Shown piece after piece: positions 17,083 to 26,249 of a stretch of DNA of 64,000 nt (its first letter is position 1; each line of letters starts with the position of its first letter). Under the pieces are notes generated by a model that saw only the letters and a list, made by a program, of their open reading frames with translations, did no database searches and was not told the origin of the DNA. Made by a program: the position numbers and the translations under genes. The DNA comes from Bifidobacterium sp. ESL0745 (GTDB lineage: Bacteria; Actinomycetota; Actinomycetes; Actinomycetales; Bifidobacteriaceae), in NCBI RefSeq assembly GCF_029433335.1, contig NZ_JAQTHX010000001.1, positions 1,054,001 through 1,118,000 of the forward strand, read 5' to 3'.

Positions 17083-17943
17083 TCACGACCTCCGCAATTC
17101 GGGATTGGTCACCGGGTCGACGGCATCGCGCAGCACATCGCCGAAGATGTTCAGCGCCACCACCACGATGGTGACGATCAGACCCGGCCAAAGCACGGTC
17201 AGCGGGTAGACGTTGATGAACTTGACCGACGTGGCCAGCGAATGGCCCCAGCTCGGCACGCCGCTCGGCACGCCGACGCCGAGGTAGGTCAGGCCGGACT
17301 CAGCGAGTACCGCGGTGCCTGCGGAGAGCGAGAGCTGGACCATAATGGTCGGCATCGCATTGGGCAGGATATGGTGCAACATCACTGAAAATCCGGAAGC
17401 GCCATAGGAAAGCGCGGAAGCAACATAGTCGGAATTGGCCGCGAGCAGCGCCTGTGGCCGTGCTATACGCGCCAGATTGAGACCATAGCCGATGCCACAA
17501 GCAATGATGATGACCGCGACGGAAGCCCCCATCGGAACCGCCAGAATCAAGGCAATAAGCACGGTCGGAATGGAAATCAGCGCGTCCACCGCCACCACCG
17601 AAACATTCGACAATGCCGAATCGCGCGAGACCATCGCGCTCATCAGCAATATGCCCAACGCTCCAGCGAAAACCACGGCCAAAATCGCAATGAAAAGATT
17701 CGTACGCGCCCCGGCCATCAGCCAGCTGAACACATCCGCTCCGGTTCCGTCGGTGCCGAGCCAATGCGCGGCGGACGGCTTGGTCCAGACGTGATAGCCA
17801 TCGGTTTTCCACAGCGATTGCGGTGTCCAAACGAGCGATGCCAGCGAAACCAAGCCCCACAGCGCCAAAACGATGAGCGCGAATTTTCCTTCGCCACGCC
17901 TCCATATAGAACGCAATACAATCGCAAATTTGTTCTTCGTCAT
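17083..17943 (-). CDS. Peptide-type ABC transporter permease (DppC/OppC-like)
   Basis: 286-residue inner-membrane permease. The N-terminal helix is followed by the hallmark HWLGTDGTGADVFS, and the EAA-like cytoplasmic loop lies near ALSYGASGFSVMLHHILPN. Six membrane segments are expected. It overlaps the upstream permease stop by four bases (ATGA). Confidence 0.93.
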   Translation of the reverse strand: MTKNKFAIVLRSIWRRGEGKFALIVLALWGLVSLASLVWTPQSLWKTDGYHVWTKPSAAHWLGTDGTGADVFSWLMAGARTNLFIAILAVVFAGALGILLMSAMVSRDSALSNVSVVAVDALISIPTVLIALILAVPMGASVAVIIIACGIGYGLNLARIARPQALLAANSDYVASALSYGASGFSVMLHHILPNAMPTIMVQLSLSAGTAVLAESGLTYLGVGVPSGVPSWGHSLATSVKFINVYPLTVLWPGLIVTIVVVALNIFGDVLRDAVDPVTNPELRRS

Positions 17944-18911
17944 TGCGCACCTCCTTGTACAGCGTGCTTCAGTCGGGGGTCAAGGAAGCGGTGCAGCAGG
18001 TCAACAAGGAAGCCGACGAACAGGAAGAACGCAGCCAGCATGAACAGCTCGCTTTGCACCGCGATAAGGTCACGATTGCCGAGGTCGGTGACCAGACCCG
18101 CGCCGATGCCGGGCAACGCGAAGAGATTTTCGATGACCATGACGCCGGTGATCATGCCGGCGAACATCAGTCCGACCACGCTCACCAGCTGCGGTGTCGC
18201 CAATCTCAACCCAACTTTGAGTGCGGCCTGACGGCGTGTATAGCCGCAGGCCATTGCCTGATCCATATAGCCGCTGTTCATCACGTCACCCAGCGCCGAA
18301 CGCGTATAGCGCATCAGGCTCGCGCCGTCGATGATGCCGACCGTCAGCGCCGGCAACACCAGCGAGGCCAGCGCCGGACCGAAACTGGACCAGCCAGCCT
18401 CGGGAAACCCTTGCGAGGGCAGGATTCCCAACAATCCGGTACCGCGCCCGAAGAGGAGAATCAGCAACAGCCCTCCCCACAGCGCGGGGATGGCACCGCC
18501 GACAATGGCGACGAAATGAAACGCGGAACGCACCGCCGGACGTGTGGCCAGAGTGGCAACAACGCCAAGGGTCAGGCCGATGGCGAGCGCCACGACAAGC
18601 CCCAGCACAATCAGCGGGAAGGTGACGGAAGCACGCATGGCGACGGTCTCGCTGATCGAACGGCCGGTCAGAAGCGACGTGCCGAAATCGCCATGCAACA
18701 AGCCGCCCATCCAGCTGAAATACTGCACAACCAGCGGCCGGTCAAGCCCCATCTGCGAGCGCAACTGGGCCACCCGTTCCGGCGGCGCGTTGAGCCCTGC
18801 CATCACGCTGGCCACGTCGCCCGGCAGAATGCGCAGCGCCGCGAAAATCACCACCGAAATGGCGAGCAGCGCCACCACAAACAGCAGGAAACGTCGAATG
18901 ACGAATCGCAT
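17940..18911 (-). CDS. Peptide-type ABC transporter permease (DppB/OppB-like)
   Basis: 323-residue permease with the DppB N-terminus (RRFLLFVVALLAISVVIFA then RILPGDVAS), the conserved GLDRPLVVQYFSWMGGLLHGDFG and the EAA loop ACGYTRRQAALKVGLRLATPQ. It pairs with the downstream DppC-like permease. It lies 127 bases after the binding-protein gene on the same strand, so one operon SBP-B-C-(small ORF)-D-F is likely. Confidence 0.93.
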   Translation of the reverse strand: MRFVIRRFLLFVVALLAISVVIFAALRILPGDVASVMAGLNAPPERVAQLRSQMGLDRPLVVQYFSWMGGLLHGDFGTSLLTGRSISETVAMRASVTFPLIVLGLVVALAIGLTLGVVATLATRPAVRSAFHFVAIVGGAIPALWGGLLLILLFGRGTGLLGILPSQGFPEAGWSSFGPALASLVLPALTVGIIDGASLMRYTRSALGDVMNSGYMDQAMACGYTRRQAALKVGLRLATPQLVSVVGLMFAGMITGVMVIENLFALPGIGAGLVTDLGNRDLIAVQSELFMLAAFFLFVGFLVDLLHRFLDPRLKHAVQGGAQ

Positions 18912-19038
18912 ATGTCACCTTACCTATCAACCTATTGCCGAACATGCGAGCAAAATCAGGATTCCGCACGCTTTTCTTGATTTTCATCGCATCTTCATCT
19001 CGCGCCTTGGGCCGCATGTCCTATATCTACCCAGCCCG

Positions 19039-20976
19039 CTACTTGGCCGGCGTCATATATCTCACGTTGTAGAGCGGCAGTAGCGTCTGGTTCAAGTTGA
19101 GCGAGAAGCCCGATACGCCATTCTTCATCGCCGTGGTGATGCGGTAGTTGAAGAGCCAGTCGGCCGGCGCATCCTCGCTCACCAAGCGCGCGGCCTTAGC
19201 CAGCAACGCGTCACGCTCGGAATCGCTGGAGGCGGCCATCGCCTGATTGTAGTAGTCCTTGACTTTCTGATTGCTGTAGTTGTAGTAGTACGTGTCCTGA
19301 GTCCACTGCGAGAAGTCGTGGCTTTCGTTGTGGTCGACCAGCGATAGGTCGTAGTCCTTGTTCTTGAGCACGTCCTGCAGCCAAGTGGAGAACTCGACCA
19401 CGTTGACCTTCAAATCGATGCCGATGGGTTTGAGCTGGCTGCGCAACTGGTCGCCAAGCTCAGTGCCGTAGGTGTTGGCATAGGTCAGCCGCAATTGAAG
19501 CGGATGGTCGGGGGTATAGCCGGCCTCCTTCATCAGCGTTTTGGCCTTGTCGACGTTGTGCGGGTAAAGACCGGTCAGATCCTCGTATCCTGGGTCGAGC
19601 GAGGGAATCGGCCCGCCCAGCGGTTTGTCGGCCCCGCCGCGCGAGGCGATAAGCTGCTTGTGGTCAATGGCATAGCGAATGGCCTGACGCACACGCACGT
19701 CCGAGGTCTTGGCACCCTTGGAATTCATGGCGAGCACGTACTTGTCGGTGTCGTCACCGGCCGCGACGCGATAATGAGCACTGTCTTTTACAAAAGGTTC
19801 CGCGAGGTTCTCGGTCACCGGCGCAAGAACCTGAACATCGCCGGATTTCAGCGCATTGACGGCCGCATTGTCATCGCCGAAAAAGCGCAGAACGATGGTC
19901 GGGGTGACGGCCTTGTGCGCACCCCAGTATTTCGGATTGGCCTTCAACGTGATGGAATCGTTCGGTACGAATTTGACGACGGTATACGGCCCCGATCCCA
20001 TCGCTTGCGTCTTCATGTCATAGTGGGCGTTCTTGTCGAACACGAGTCCTGGTCGGCAAGCCAGCTCCCACAGAAGATTGGCATAAGGCGCGGTCAAATC
20101 GAGTTTCACCGTATCGGCATCCGTGGCCGTCACCGACTTGAAGTTCATGAGCGATTCGGAATCGTGATAATGTTTGGACACCAGTTCGTTGATGGACCAC
20201 GCCACGTCATTGGCATCGAGTGTGTCGCCGTTGGAGAAGTTCATGCCGCGGTTGAGATGGAACGTATAGCTCGTGCCGTCGGCGCTCTTCTCCCAGCTTT
20301 TGGCCAGCCCCGGCACGACCTTGTTATTGGAATCGCGGGTGACAAGCCCTTCGTAGACGTTGCCGACGAGTACCTGGTCGAGCGATGAGCCGGACTGGTT
20401 GCGGATATCGAGGTTCGTGGGGGCAAGTTTGAGCCCGATGGTCACGGAATCAGCTTTATGCCACCTGGGCACGCCATCACTGACCTTTTGATTGCCGCGA
20501 ATCACCACGAAAGCGACGATAAGCGCCACCACGACGACTACCGCGACAATCACCCAGACCCAGCCCTTTTTCTTGTTTTTTCCAGCCTTGCTGCCATTGC
20601 TACCGGAACCGTGGCCAGCGTTGCCGCCTTTGACGTGCGCGTTGAGCGTCTCATCGGTGCTGCCCGCATTGTTTACGCCAGCTTTGTTATCGGAGCTATT
20701 ACTAGCGCCCTCGTTTGCGACGGCATTTCCCGAATTCGAAGGCTCGTCGGCAATATTCGTCTGAGTGCCGCTTGCATTCATGGAGGTACCGGTAACGTTG
20801 TCGTCTCCGACTCTTTCCGAATCATCAGCGATATTGGTATTCCCAGCGTTTTGCGAACTACCGACAGCATTCGCCGAACTTCTGTCAGCGTTTGCCGCCG
20901 TTCCGCTTTCGTTGGTGCCTGTTACGTTGTTATCGGTTGCGTCGTTTTCGCTGTACGCACCTGAGTTGGTAGGCAT
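19039..20976 (-). CDS. Peptide-type ABC transporter substrate-binding protein with N-terminal membrane anchor
   Basis: 645-residue family 5 solute-binding protein (SBP_bac_5), the receptor for the downstream permeases and ATPases. There is no lipobox. Residues 1-135 are N/S/T/G-rich and hydrophilic, then KNKKKGWVWV leads into one membrane helix (about 138-159), and the binding domain follows (VTIGLKLAPTNLD, YEGLVTRDS, AIRYAIDHKQLI). Topology by the positive-inside rule is a cytoplasmic tail, single helix and external receptor. GAGG precedes the ATG. Ligand is probably a peptide, by operon type only. Confidence 0.9.
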   Translation of the reverse strand: MPTNSGAYSENDATDNNVTGTNESGTAANADRSSANAVGSSQNAGNTNIADDSERVGDDNVTGTSMNASGTQTNIADEPSNSGNAVANEGASNSSDNKAGVNNAGSTDETLNAHVKGGNAGHGSGSNGSKAGKNKKKGWVWVIVAVVVVVALIVAFVVIRGNQKVSDGVPRWHKADSVTIGLKLAPTNLDIRNQSGSSLDQVLVGNVYEGLVTRDSNNKVVPGLAKSWEKSADGTSYTFHLNRGMNFSNGDTLDANDVAWSINELVSKHYHDSESLMNFKSVTATDADTVKLDLTAPYANLLWELACRPGLVFDKNAHYDMKTQAMGSGPYTVVKFVPNDSITLKANPKYWGAHKAVTPTIVLRFFGDDNAAVNALKSGDVQVLAPVTENLAEPFVKDSAHYRVAAGDDTDKYVLAMNSKGAKTSDVRVRQAIRYAIDHKQLIASRGGADKPLGGPIPSLDPGYEDLTGLYPHNVDKAKTLMKEAGYTPDHPLQLRLTYANTYGTELGDQLRSQLKPIGIDLKVNVVEFSTWLQDVLKNKDYDLSLVDHNESHDFSQWTQDTYYYNYSNQKVKDYYNQAMAASSDSERDALLAKAARLVSEDAPADWLFNYRITTAMKNGVSGFSLNLNQTLLPLYNVRYMTPAK

Positions 20977-21034
20977 ACTTTCCTCTTTGATAGATATTAT
21001 TAACTTCGCTAGCCGCCCTTACGGGTCGTCTGCG

Positions 21035-21090
21035 GTTTCCATCATACGAATACCGATAGATTTACGCCTCCGGCAGCGTATGATGGAAAC
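21035..21090. promoter_or_regulatory. 14-base perfect inverted repeat between divergent SBP and coaX genes
   Basis: GTTTCCATCATACG (21035-21048) and CGTATGATGGAAAC (21077-21090) are exact reverse complements 28 bases apart, extended by three more pairs after a bulge. The repeat lies between two divergent start codons (20976 and 21153), so it may be a regulator-binding pair or a leader hairpin. Confidence 0.6.
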
Positions 21091-21152
21091 GCAACACCGG
21101 CGACAAAGCGTTCGTTGCATTGTGCCAATGAAACGAAGGGAAGGCGGGCGAA

Positions 21153-21929
21153 ATGTTACTCGCGATTGATATCGGCAACACGAACATCGAAATCGGCGTG
21201 GTGGACGACAGCTCTCCCGCCGCCACCATCACCGACACCTGGCGCATCACCACCAAGACCTTCCGTACCAGCGACGAATATGGCCTGCTTCTGCTTCAGT
21301 TCCTTGAATCGGGTGGCTACACTCCCGATGACGTCGAGGACGTCATCATCGCTTCGGTGGTGCCGCAGATCATGCATTCCTTCCGTTCCAGCATCGTCAA
21401 ATTCCTTGATATCGATCCGATCATCGTCGGCCCGGGCGTCAAATCCGGGCTTTCCATCCGCCTGGATGACCCGAAATCATTGGGCGCGGATTGCTTGGCG
21501 GACTGCGTCGGCGCGTTCGAAATATACGGTGGCCCTGTTTTGGTCGCGGATTTCGGTACGGCGACCACGTTCAATTACGTCGATGTCAACAAGGCCATCA
21601 CCGCCGGCCTGATCAGCCCCGGATTGCAGACCTCGATTAGTTCGTTGGTTTCCGGCACCGCCCAACTTCCAGAAGTGGAAATCACCAGACCGGATTCCAT
21701 ACTGGCCAAAGGCACCAAAACGGCCATGCAGGCGGGGTTATATTACAACTTCCTTGGTGGCATCGAACACACCGTCGAGCAGTTCCATCGTGAGATAGAT
21801 GAGGATTTCAAAGTAATCGCCACGGGTGGCCTCGGCTCGATTTTCAAGGATGACACCGACGCCATCGACGTTTACGACCCTGATCTGATCTTCAAGGGCA
21901 TGTCGGCCATCTATCGACTCAACGCCTGA
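21153..21929 (+). CDS. coaX: Type III pantothenate kinase
   Basis: 258-residue ASKHA-fold kinase phosphorylating pantothenate, first step of CoA synthesis. The phosphate loop DIGNTNIEIG is at residues 5-14, and the second loop DFGTATTFNYVD and the TGGLGS region are present. The motif usually written GADR reads GADC (in LGADCLADCVGAF). Type III enzymes need a monovalent cation and resist CoA feedback. The ATG has GGGAAGGCGGG upstream. It is transcribed divergently from the peptide importer operon. Confidence 0.93.
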   Translation: MLLAIDIGNTNIEIGVVDDSSPAATITDTWRITTKTFRTSDEYGLLLLQFLESGGYTPDDVEDVIIASVVPQIMHSFRSSIVKFLDIDPIIVGPGVKSGLSIRLDDPKSLGADCLADCVGAFEIYGGPVLVADFGTATTFNYVDVNKAITAGLISPGLQTSISSLVSGTAQLPEVEITRPDSILAKGTKTAMQAGLYYNFLGGIEHTVEQFHREIDEDFKVIATGGLGSIFKDDTDAIDVYDPDLIFKGMSAIYRLNA

Positions 21930-21954
21930 ACGGCACGCTAACCGCTAACCGGCA

Positions 21955-23364
21955 TCATTGCATCATAAAGCCCTGATTCGTGCCGTACTCCTTGATGTCC
22001 TTCTGCCATAGCGTAATTCCGTACATCAGGCTGATCTTGGGACCAGGGTCCTCCGGAAGCTTCAGCGGGCTTCCGTCGGTGTTCACCTGTCCGACGTTGA
22101 TCTGATTCTGGACTTTCTGCAAGGCACGATCGGCATTCGTCCACTTGTAGGACTGCCCCACCGTCGCACGGAAATCTCCTCGTGCGTAGACCTCGAACGG
22201 CAAATACTGATAACCCAACGACACGTTCTCGGCAGCACGCGAAAGCACGCGGTTGAACTGCTGACCCCCGAAATACGGAACATCAATGCCGCGCGAATCC
22301 TGAATCGTGGTTTTGGTAAGGAACTGATGGCTATTCAACGTCGCCTTGTCGGCGGGGAACGCACCGCCATCCACACGTTTGGATATGCCGGACTGGTCCA
22401 GGCAGACATAGCGGATGAAACGCATCGCAGCTTCGGGCTTGCGTGTCAGATGCAGCACGGCGAGCGCCGATCCCCCGTTCTCTGCATTGGTCTGCGAGCC
22501 ATCGGCCGTCGGCATCGGGGCGACACGCCAAAGTCCCGCGCTTCCGGGCACATCGGAAAGCAGCAACGAAGGCATCCATGCCCCCGAAAACACCGAAGCG
22601 ACCGACCCTTGGGCAAGCGCGTCTTTCCATCCATCGGACCAGGTGTTGAGCTGGGTGTCGATAAGCCCTTCGTCGATCATTTTCTGCCAGAATGCCGTAA
22701 AAGACTGCGTCCCCTGGTCATCGGAAAGGTTGACGGTCACGGTTTTGCCGTCGCCGCTGGTATGGAACGGACGGCCGCCATTGAGCCAGATCATCGCATT
22801 GTAGAAGCTCGCGTCCCCGGCGTCCGCCGCGATGTAGACGCCTATGGCCTTGAGCTTTTTGGCGGCTTCGTAATAATCGTTCCACGTGTGTATCTGCGAG
22901 GCGTCCACCCCGGCCTGACGGAAGACATCATCATTATAGAAAAAGGCCATGGGTCCGGAATCCATCGGCACCCCGTAGACCCGGCCGTTCATGTGCACGC
23001 TCGACCACGTACCCGGCGTGTAGTTGTCGCCGTACCCTTGCGTCTGGTCGGTGATGTCACGCAACTGGCCGCTTACGGCGTACTGCGGCAGGGCGAAATA
23101 CTCGAGCTGCACCACGTCAGGCATATTATAGCCGTCCTGGATGGCGGAATTGAGATTGTCGTAACCGCTGGTGGCTTTGATATCCACACGGATATCGGGA
23201 TTGGCGCGCTCGAAATCGCGGGCTTCGGCCTTCATGCTCGGTTCCCACGACCAGACCGTGACCACGGTGCGGTTGTCCTGCTGGCCGCAGGCGGCCGTTG
23301 TGGCGAGCAATATGAACATGGAAGTCAACGCCGCAAGCAGCTTCAGGCGCCAACGTGCTTTCAT
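21955..23364 (-). CDS. Sugar-type ABC transporter substrate-binding lipoprotein (orphan)
   Basis: 469-residue family 1 extracellular binding protein (SBP_bac_1). The signal peptide from the ATG at 23364 ends in the lipobox LATTAAC, and the mature part begins GQQDNRTVVTVWSWEPSMK. The start is supported by GGGGAG eight bases upstream; the frame extends further but the signal peptide fixes the start. No permease or ATPase genes adjoin it, so it must share a transporter encoded elsewhere. The ligand is probably an oligosaccharide or sugar, by family only. Confidence 0.9.
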   Translation of the reverse strand: MKARWRLKLLAALTSMFILLATTAACGQQDNRTVVTVWSWEPSMKAEARDFERANPDIRVDIKATSGYDNLNSAIQDGYNMPDVVQLEYFALPQYAVSGQLRDITDQTQGYGDNYTPGTWSSVHMNGRVYGVPMDSGPMAFFYNDDVFRQAGVDASQIHTWNDYYEAAKKLKAIGVYIAADAGDASFYNAMIWLNGGRPFHTSGDGKTVTVNLSDDQGTQSFTAFWQKMIDEGLIDTQLNTWSDGWKDALAQGSVASVFSGAWMPSLLLSDVPGSAGLWRVAPMPTADGSQTNAENGGSALAVLHLTRKPEAAMRFIRYVCLDQSGISKRVDGGAFPADKATLNSHQFLTKTTIQDSRGIDVPYFGGQQFNRVLSRAAENVSLGYQYLPFEVYARGDFRATVGQSYKWTNADRALQKVQNQINVGQVNTDGSPLKLPEDPGPKISLMYGITLWQKDIKEYGTNQGFMMQ

Positions 23365-23539
23365 GCCATCACTCCCCGGTCGTTCCATCTTGTCAACATC
23401 GAGATTACACCATGGCCGAAAACGTTGAAAACGACGGGCCAAGCACCCGAGCCTCTTTTCGGCTACCTTTGTTTCCGTTGGATTTCGTCGGTCTTTTCCG
23501 ACTTTCGACGATGCGCGACCTGCTTGGAACCGTACCAAT

Positions 23540-24277
23540 TCAGCCGAGCGGAACCCGTGAAATGAATGTACGCGGTTCATGGCTGACCGGATCGACAAAA
23601 CGCACCGAACGCGCCACCAGTTGCAGCGGATTCGAAAAATCCGCATAATCAGGTTGCGTGATGTTCGGATACAAATCATCGCCTTTGATTGGCAGGCCCA
23701 ATGAATTCATGTGAACCCGCAACTGATGCGTTTTCCCGGTTTGGGGACGGAGCAGGTAACGACGATAACCCTGAGTGACGATCCCTCCTTCGGTATCGCC
23801 CAGCTCGATGACCGTTTCGGCGTTGACAAGACCCGGAATTTCGTAGGCCTGCAGCCGGCCGCGGTCTTTGACGATATGCGAGCGCCGTTTCAACGGGAAA
23901 ACTGCGGGAGGACTAAGCTTGCTGAGCGTTCCGGTTTTGGGGACGGCTATAGGCCTGCAGGGTGCAAGACATTCGTAGACTTTCTCTACCCGATGCTCCT
24001 GAAACAGCATCTGGTAGTCCCGACGCCTTTCCGGATTGCGCACAAACAGCACCACACCGGCAGTCAGGCGGTCGAGCCGGTGCGCCGGCGTGATCTGCGG
24101 CTCCTTAAAGTGCTTGCGCAACCTGACCAACGCCGTCTGCCGGTACCACATTCCCCGCGGCGTAGTGGCCAGGAAATGCGGCTTGTCCACCACGATGATG
24201 TTGTCGTCCTCGTAAAGAACCGTCAACGCAAACGGCACTTCCGGTTCATCGAAAACAAAGCGATGTCCTGATTGCAA
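23540..24277 (-). CDS. RluA-family pseudouridine synthase
   Basis: 245-residue RNA pseudouridine synthase. The catalytic aspartate is in HRLDRLTAGVV and the conserved late motif is RPQTGKTHQLRVHM. There is no S4 domain. It follows glmS by six bases. No ATG or GTG is available between the glmS stop and the conserved core: the first candidates are TTG at 24277 or ATT at 24280, so initiation is on a rare codon and probably coupled to glmS translation. The target could be rRNA or tRNA. Confidence 0.9.
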   Translation of the reverse strand: MQSGHRFVFDEPEVPFALTVLYEDDNIIVVDKPHFLATTPRGMWYRQTALVRLRKHFKEPQITPAHRLDRLTAGVVLFVRNPERRRDYQMLFQEHRVEKVYECLAPCRPIAVPKTGTLSKLSPPAVFPLKRRSHIVKDRGRLQAYEIPGLVNAETVIELGDTEGGIVTQGYRRYLLRPQTGKTHQLRVHMNSLGLPIKGDDLYPNITQPDYADFSNPLQLVARSVRFVDPVSHEPRTFISRVPLG

Positions 24278-24283
24278 AATGTA

Positions 24284-26173
24284 TTACTCAACCGTCACAG
24301 ACTTGGCGAGGTTGCGCGGCTTGTCGACGTCATAGCCTTTGAGCTTGGCCACATCCAGCGCAAAGAGCTGCAACGGCACCACATCGACCAGCGGGCTTAA
24401 AAGCGTCGGACATTCGGGCCGCCAGAAGACGATATCCGCATACTTCTCCGCGTCCGGATCGCCGACTTCCGCCACGGCGATGGTGAAGGCACCACGCGCC
24501 TTGACCTCTTCGATAGCGGAGATGACTTTGTTGTGCAAGACGTTTCTGCCACGCGAGGACGGAACGATGACCACGACCGGCTCGCCTTCCTCGACCAGCG
24601 CGATAGGCCCGTGCTTGAGCTCGCCGGCGGCGAATCCCTCGGTGAAGGTGTAGGCGATCTCCTTGAGTTTCAGCGCGCCCTCCATGGCCACCGGGTAGCC
24701 GACATGACGTCCGAGGAAGAGGAACGACTTGGCATTGAGCAGTTTCTTTGCCGCGTCGTTGACGGCTCCCGCTTCGTTGTCGAGCACCCACTGGATCTTG
24801 CCCGGCATGGCCTTGAGCTGGTCCAAGATCTGGTGAATCTCGTCACGATACAGCGTGCCTTTGATCTGCGCGAAATAAAGGCCAAGGAGGTAGGCGGCCA
24901 CGATCTGCGAGACGAAGGCCTTGGTGGAGGCCACGGCTATTTCCGGGCCGGCATGTGTATAGAGCACGGCGTCGGATTCGCGCGGAATCGTGGAACCCTG
25001 GGTATTGCAGATGGCGAGCACGCGCGACCCTTGTTCGCGGGCATGGCGCAATGCCATCAGCGTGTCCATGGTCTCGCCGGACTGCGAGATGGCGACCACC
25101 AGCGTGCGCGGGGTCAGAATCGGGTCGCGATAGCGGAATTCGTGCGCGAGCTCGACCTCGACGGGAATGCGCACCCAGTGCTCGATGGCGTATTTGGCCA
25201 CCATCCCTGCGTAACTAGCGGTACCACAAGCCACAACGATGATCTTGTCGATCTGCTTGAACGTCTCTGGATCGATATGCAGCTCGTCGAGCTTGATGTC
25301 CCCGTCTTCGTCGAAGCGACCCAGCAACGTATTACGAACTGCCGCAGGGTCCTCGTGGATTTCCTTGTCCATAAAGGAGTCCCAGCCACCCTTTTCGGAA
25401 GCGCTGGCGTCCCAGTCGACGGTAAACCGCTTGGAATCGGTGACGGGGTTGCCATCGAAATCGGTGACCGTCACCGTGTCGCCGGAAATGCAGACCGCCT
25501 GGTCCTGATCGAGTTCCATCGCCTCTTTGGTATAGGCGACGAACGCCGCGACATCGGAACCAAGGAAGTTCTCGCCGTCGCCAAGGCCGACAACCAATGG
25601 CGAATCATGTCGGGCGCCGACCACGATATCGGGCTGGCGAATGTCCACCGCCAGAATGGTGAATGCGCCGGAAAGCATCCGTGCCATACGTCGCAGCGCC
25701 TCGAAAAGATCAGGCTTTCCGGTCTCTTCGACGATGATGTTGGCGATTTTGCCCAGTAGTTTCGCAGCGACCTCGGTATCGGTGGCGGAAGCGAAGGTAT
25801 ACCCCTCGCTCTGCAGATCCATCCGCAGTTTCTCGGCATTTTCGATGATGCCGTTATGAATGATGGCGATCTTGCCGTCCTGGCTGGTATGCGGGTGCGC
25901 GTTGACGTCGCTGGGCTCACCGTTCGTGGCCCAACGGGTATGGCCGATGCCTACGGTCGCGTCCGGCATGGGGCTGCGTTTGATGTCTTCGGCAAGATTG
26001 GCCAGCCGACCTGATTTCTTGCGTACGGCAACGGTTTGCATTCCGGGAGCCGCCAAAGCCACGCCGGCCGAATCATATCCACGATATTCAAGGCGTTCGA
26101 GCCCTTGCATACACACTTCCAGCGGTTTCCCGCAAGCTGTCTTGTTTCCTGCAAATCCAACGATTCCACACAT
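24284..26173 (-). CDS. glmS: Glutamine-fructose-6-phosphate aminotransferase (isomerizing)
   Basis: 629 residues. It makes glucosamine-6-phosphate from fructose-6-phosphate and glutamine, the entry to peptidoglycan precursors. The nucleophile Cys2 follows the initiator Met (CGIVGFAG), and the glutaminase motifs HTRWATNGEPS and HNGIIEN are present. The two SIS domains of the C-terminal half include ISQSGETMDTL and the terminal KPRNLAKSVTVE. The usual length is about 610. No glmS ribozyme-like leader was found; the gap to the next gene is only 76 bases. Confidence 0.97.
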   Translation of the reverse strand: MCGIVGFAGNKTACGKPLEVCMQGLERLEYRGYDSAGVALAAPGMQTVAVRKKSGRLANLAEDIKRSPMPDATVGIGHTRWATNGEPSDVNAHPHTSQDGKIAIIHNGIIENAEKLRMDLQSEGYTFASATDTEVAAKLLGKIANIIVEETGKPDLFEALRRMARMLSGAFTILAVDIRQPDIVVGARHDSPLVVGLGDGENFLGSDVAAFVAYTKEAMELDQDQAVCISGDTVTVTDFDGNPVTDSKRFTVDWDASASEKGGWDSFMDKEIHEDPAAVRNTLLGRFDEDGDIKLDELHIDPETFKQIDKIIVVACGTASYAGMVAKYAIEHWVRIPVEVELAHEFRYRDPILTPRTLVVAISQSGETMDTLMALRHAREQGSRVLAICNTQGSTIPRESDAVLYTHAGPEIAVASTKAFVSQIVAAYLLGLYFAQIKGTLYRDEIHQILDQLKAMPGKIQWVLDNEAGAVNDAAKKLLNAKSFLFLGRHVGYPVAMEGALKLKEIAYTFTEGFAAGELKHGPIALVEEGEPVVVIVPSSRGRNVLHNKVISAIEEVKARGAFTIAVAEVGDPDAEKYADIVFWRPECPTLLSPLVDVVPLQLFALDVAKLKGYDVDKPRNLAKSVTVE

Positions 26174-26249
26174 AGCTTTCCACTCTACGTGATGCTCGTG
26201 AAATGAAACACCCTCCTTGCGAAAGTTTCACTTGGCTGTGCGCAACCGT

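Noticed and set aside
26174..26249. glmS ribozyme or amino-sugar riboswitch
   Set aside because: The glmS 5' side is only 76 bases to the next gene, and no ribozyme-like conserved pieces are visible.
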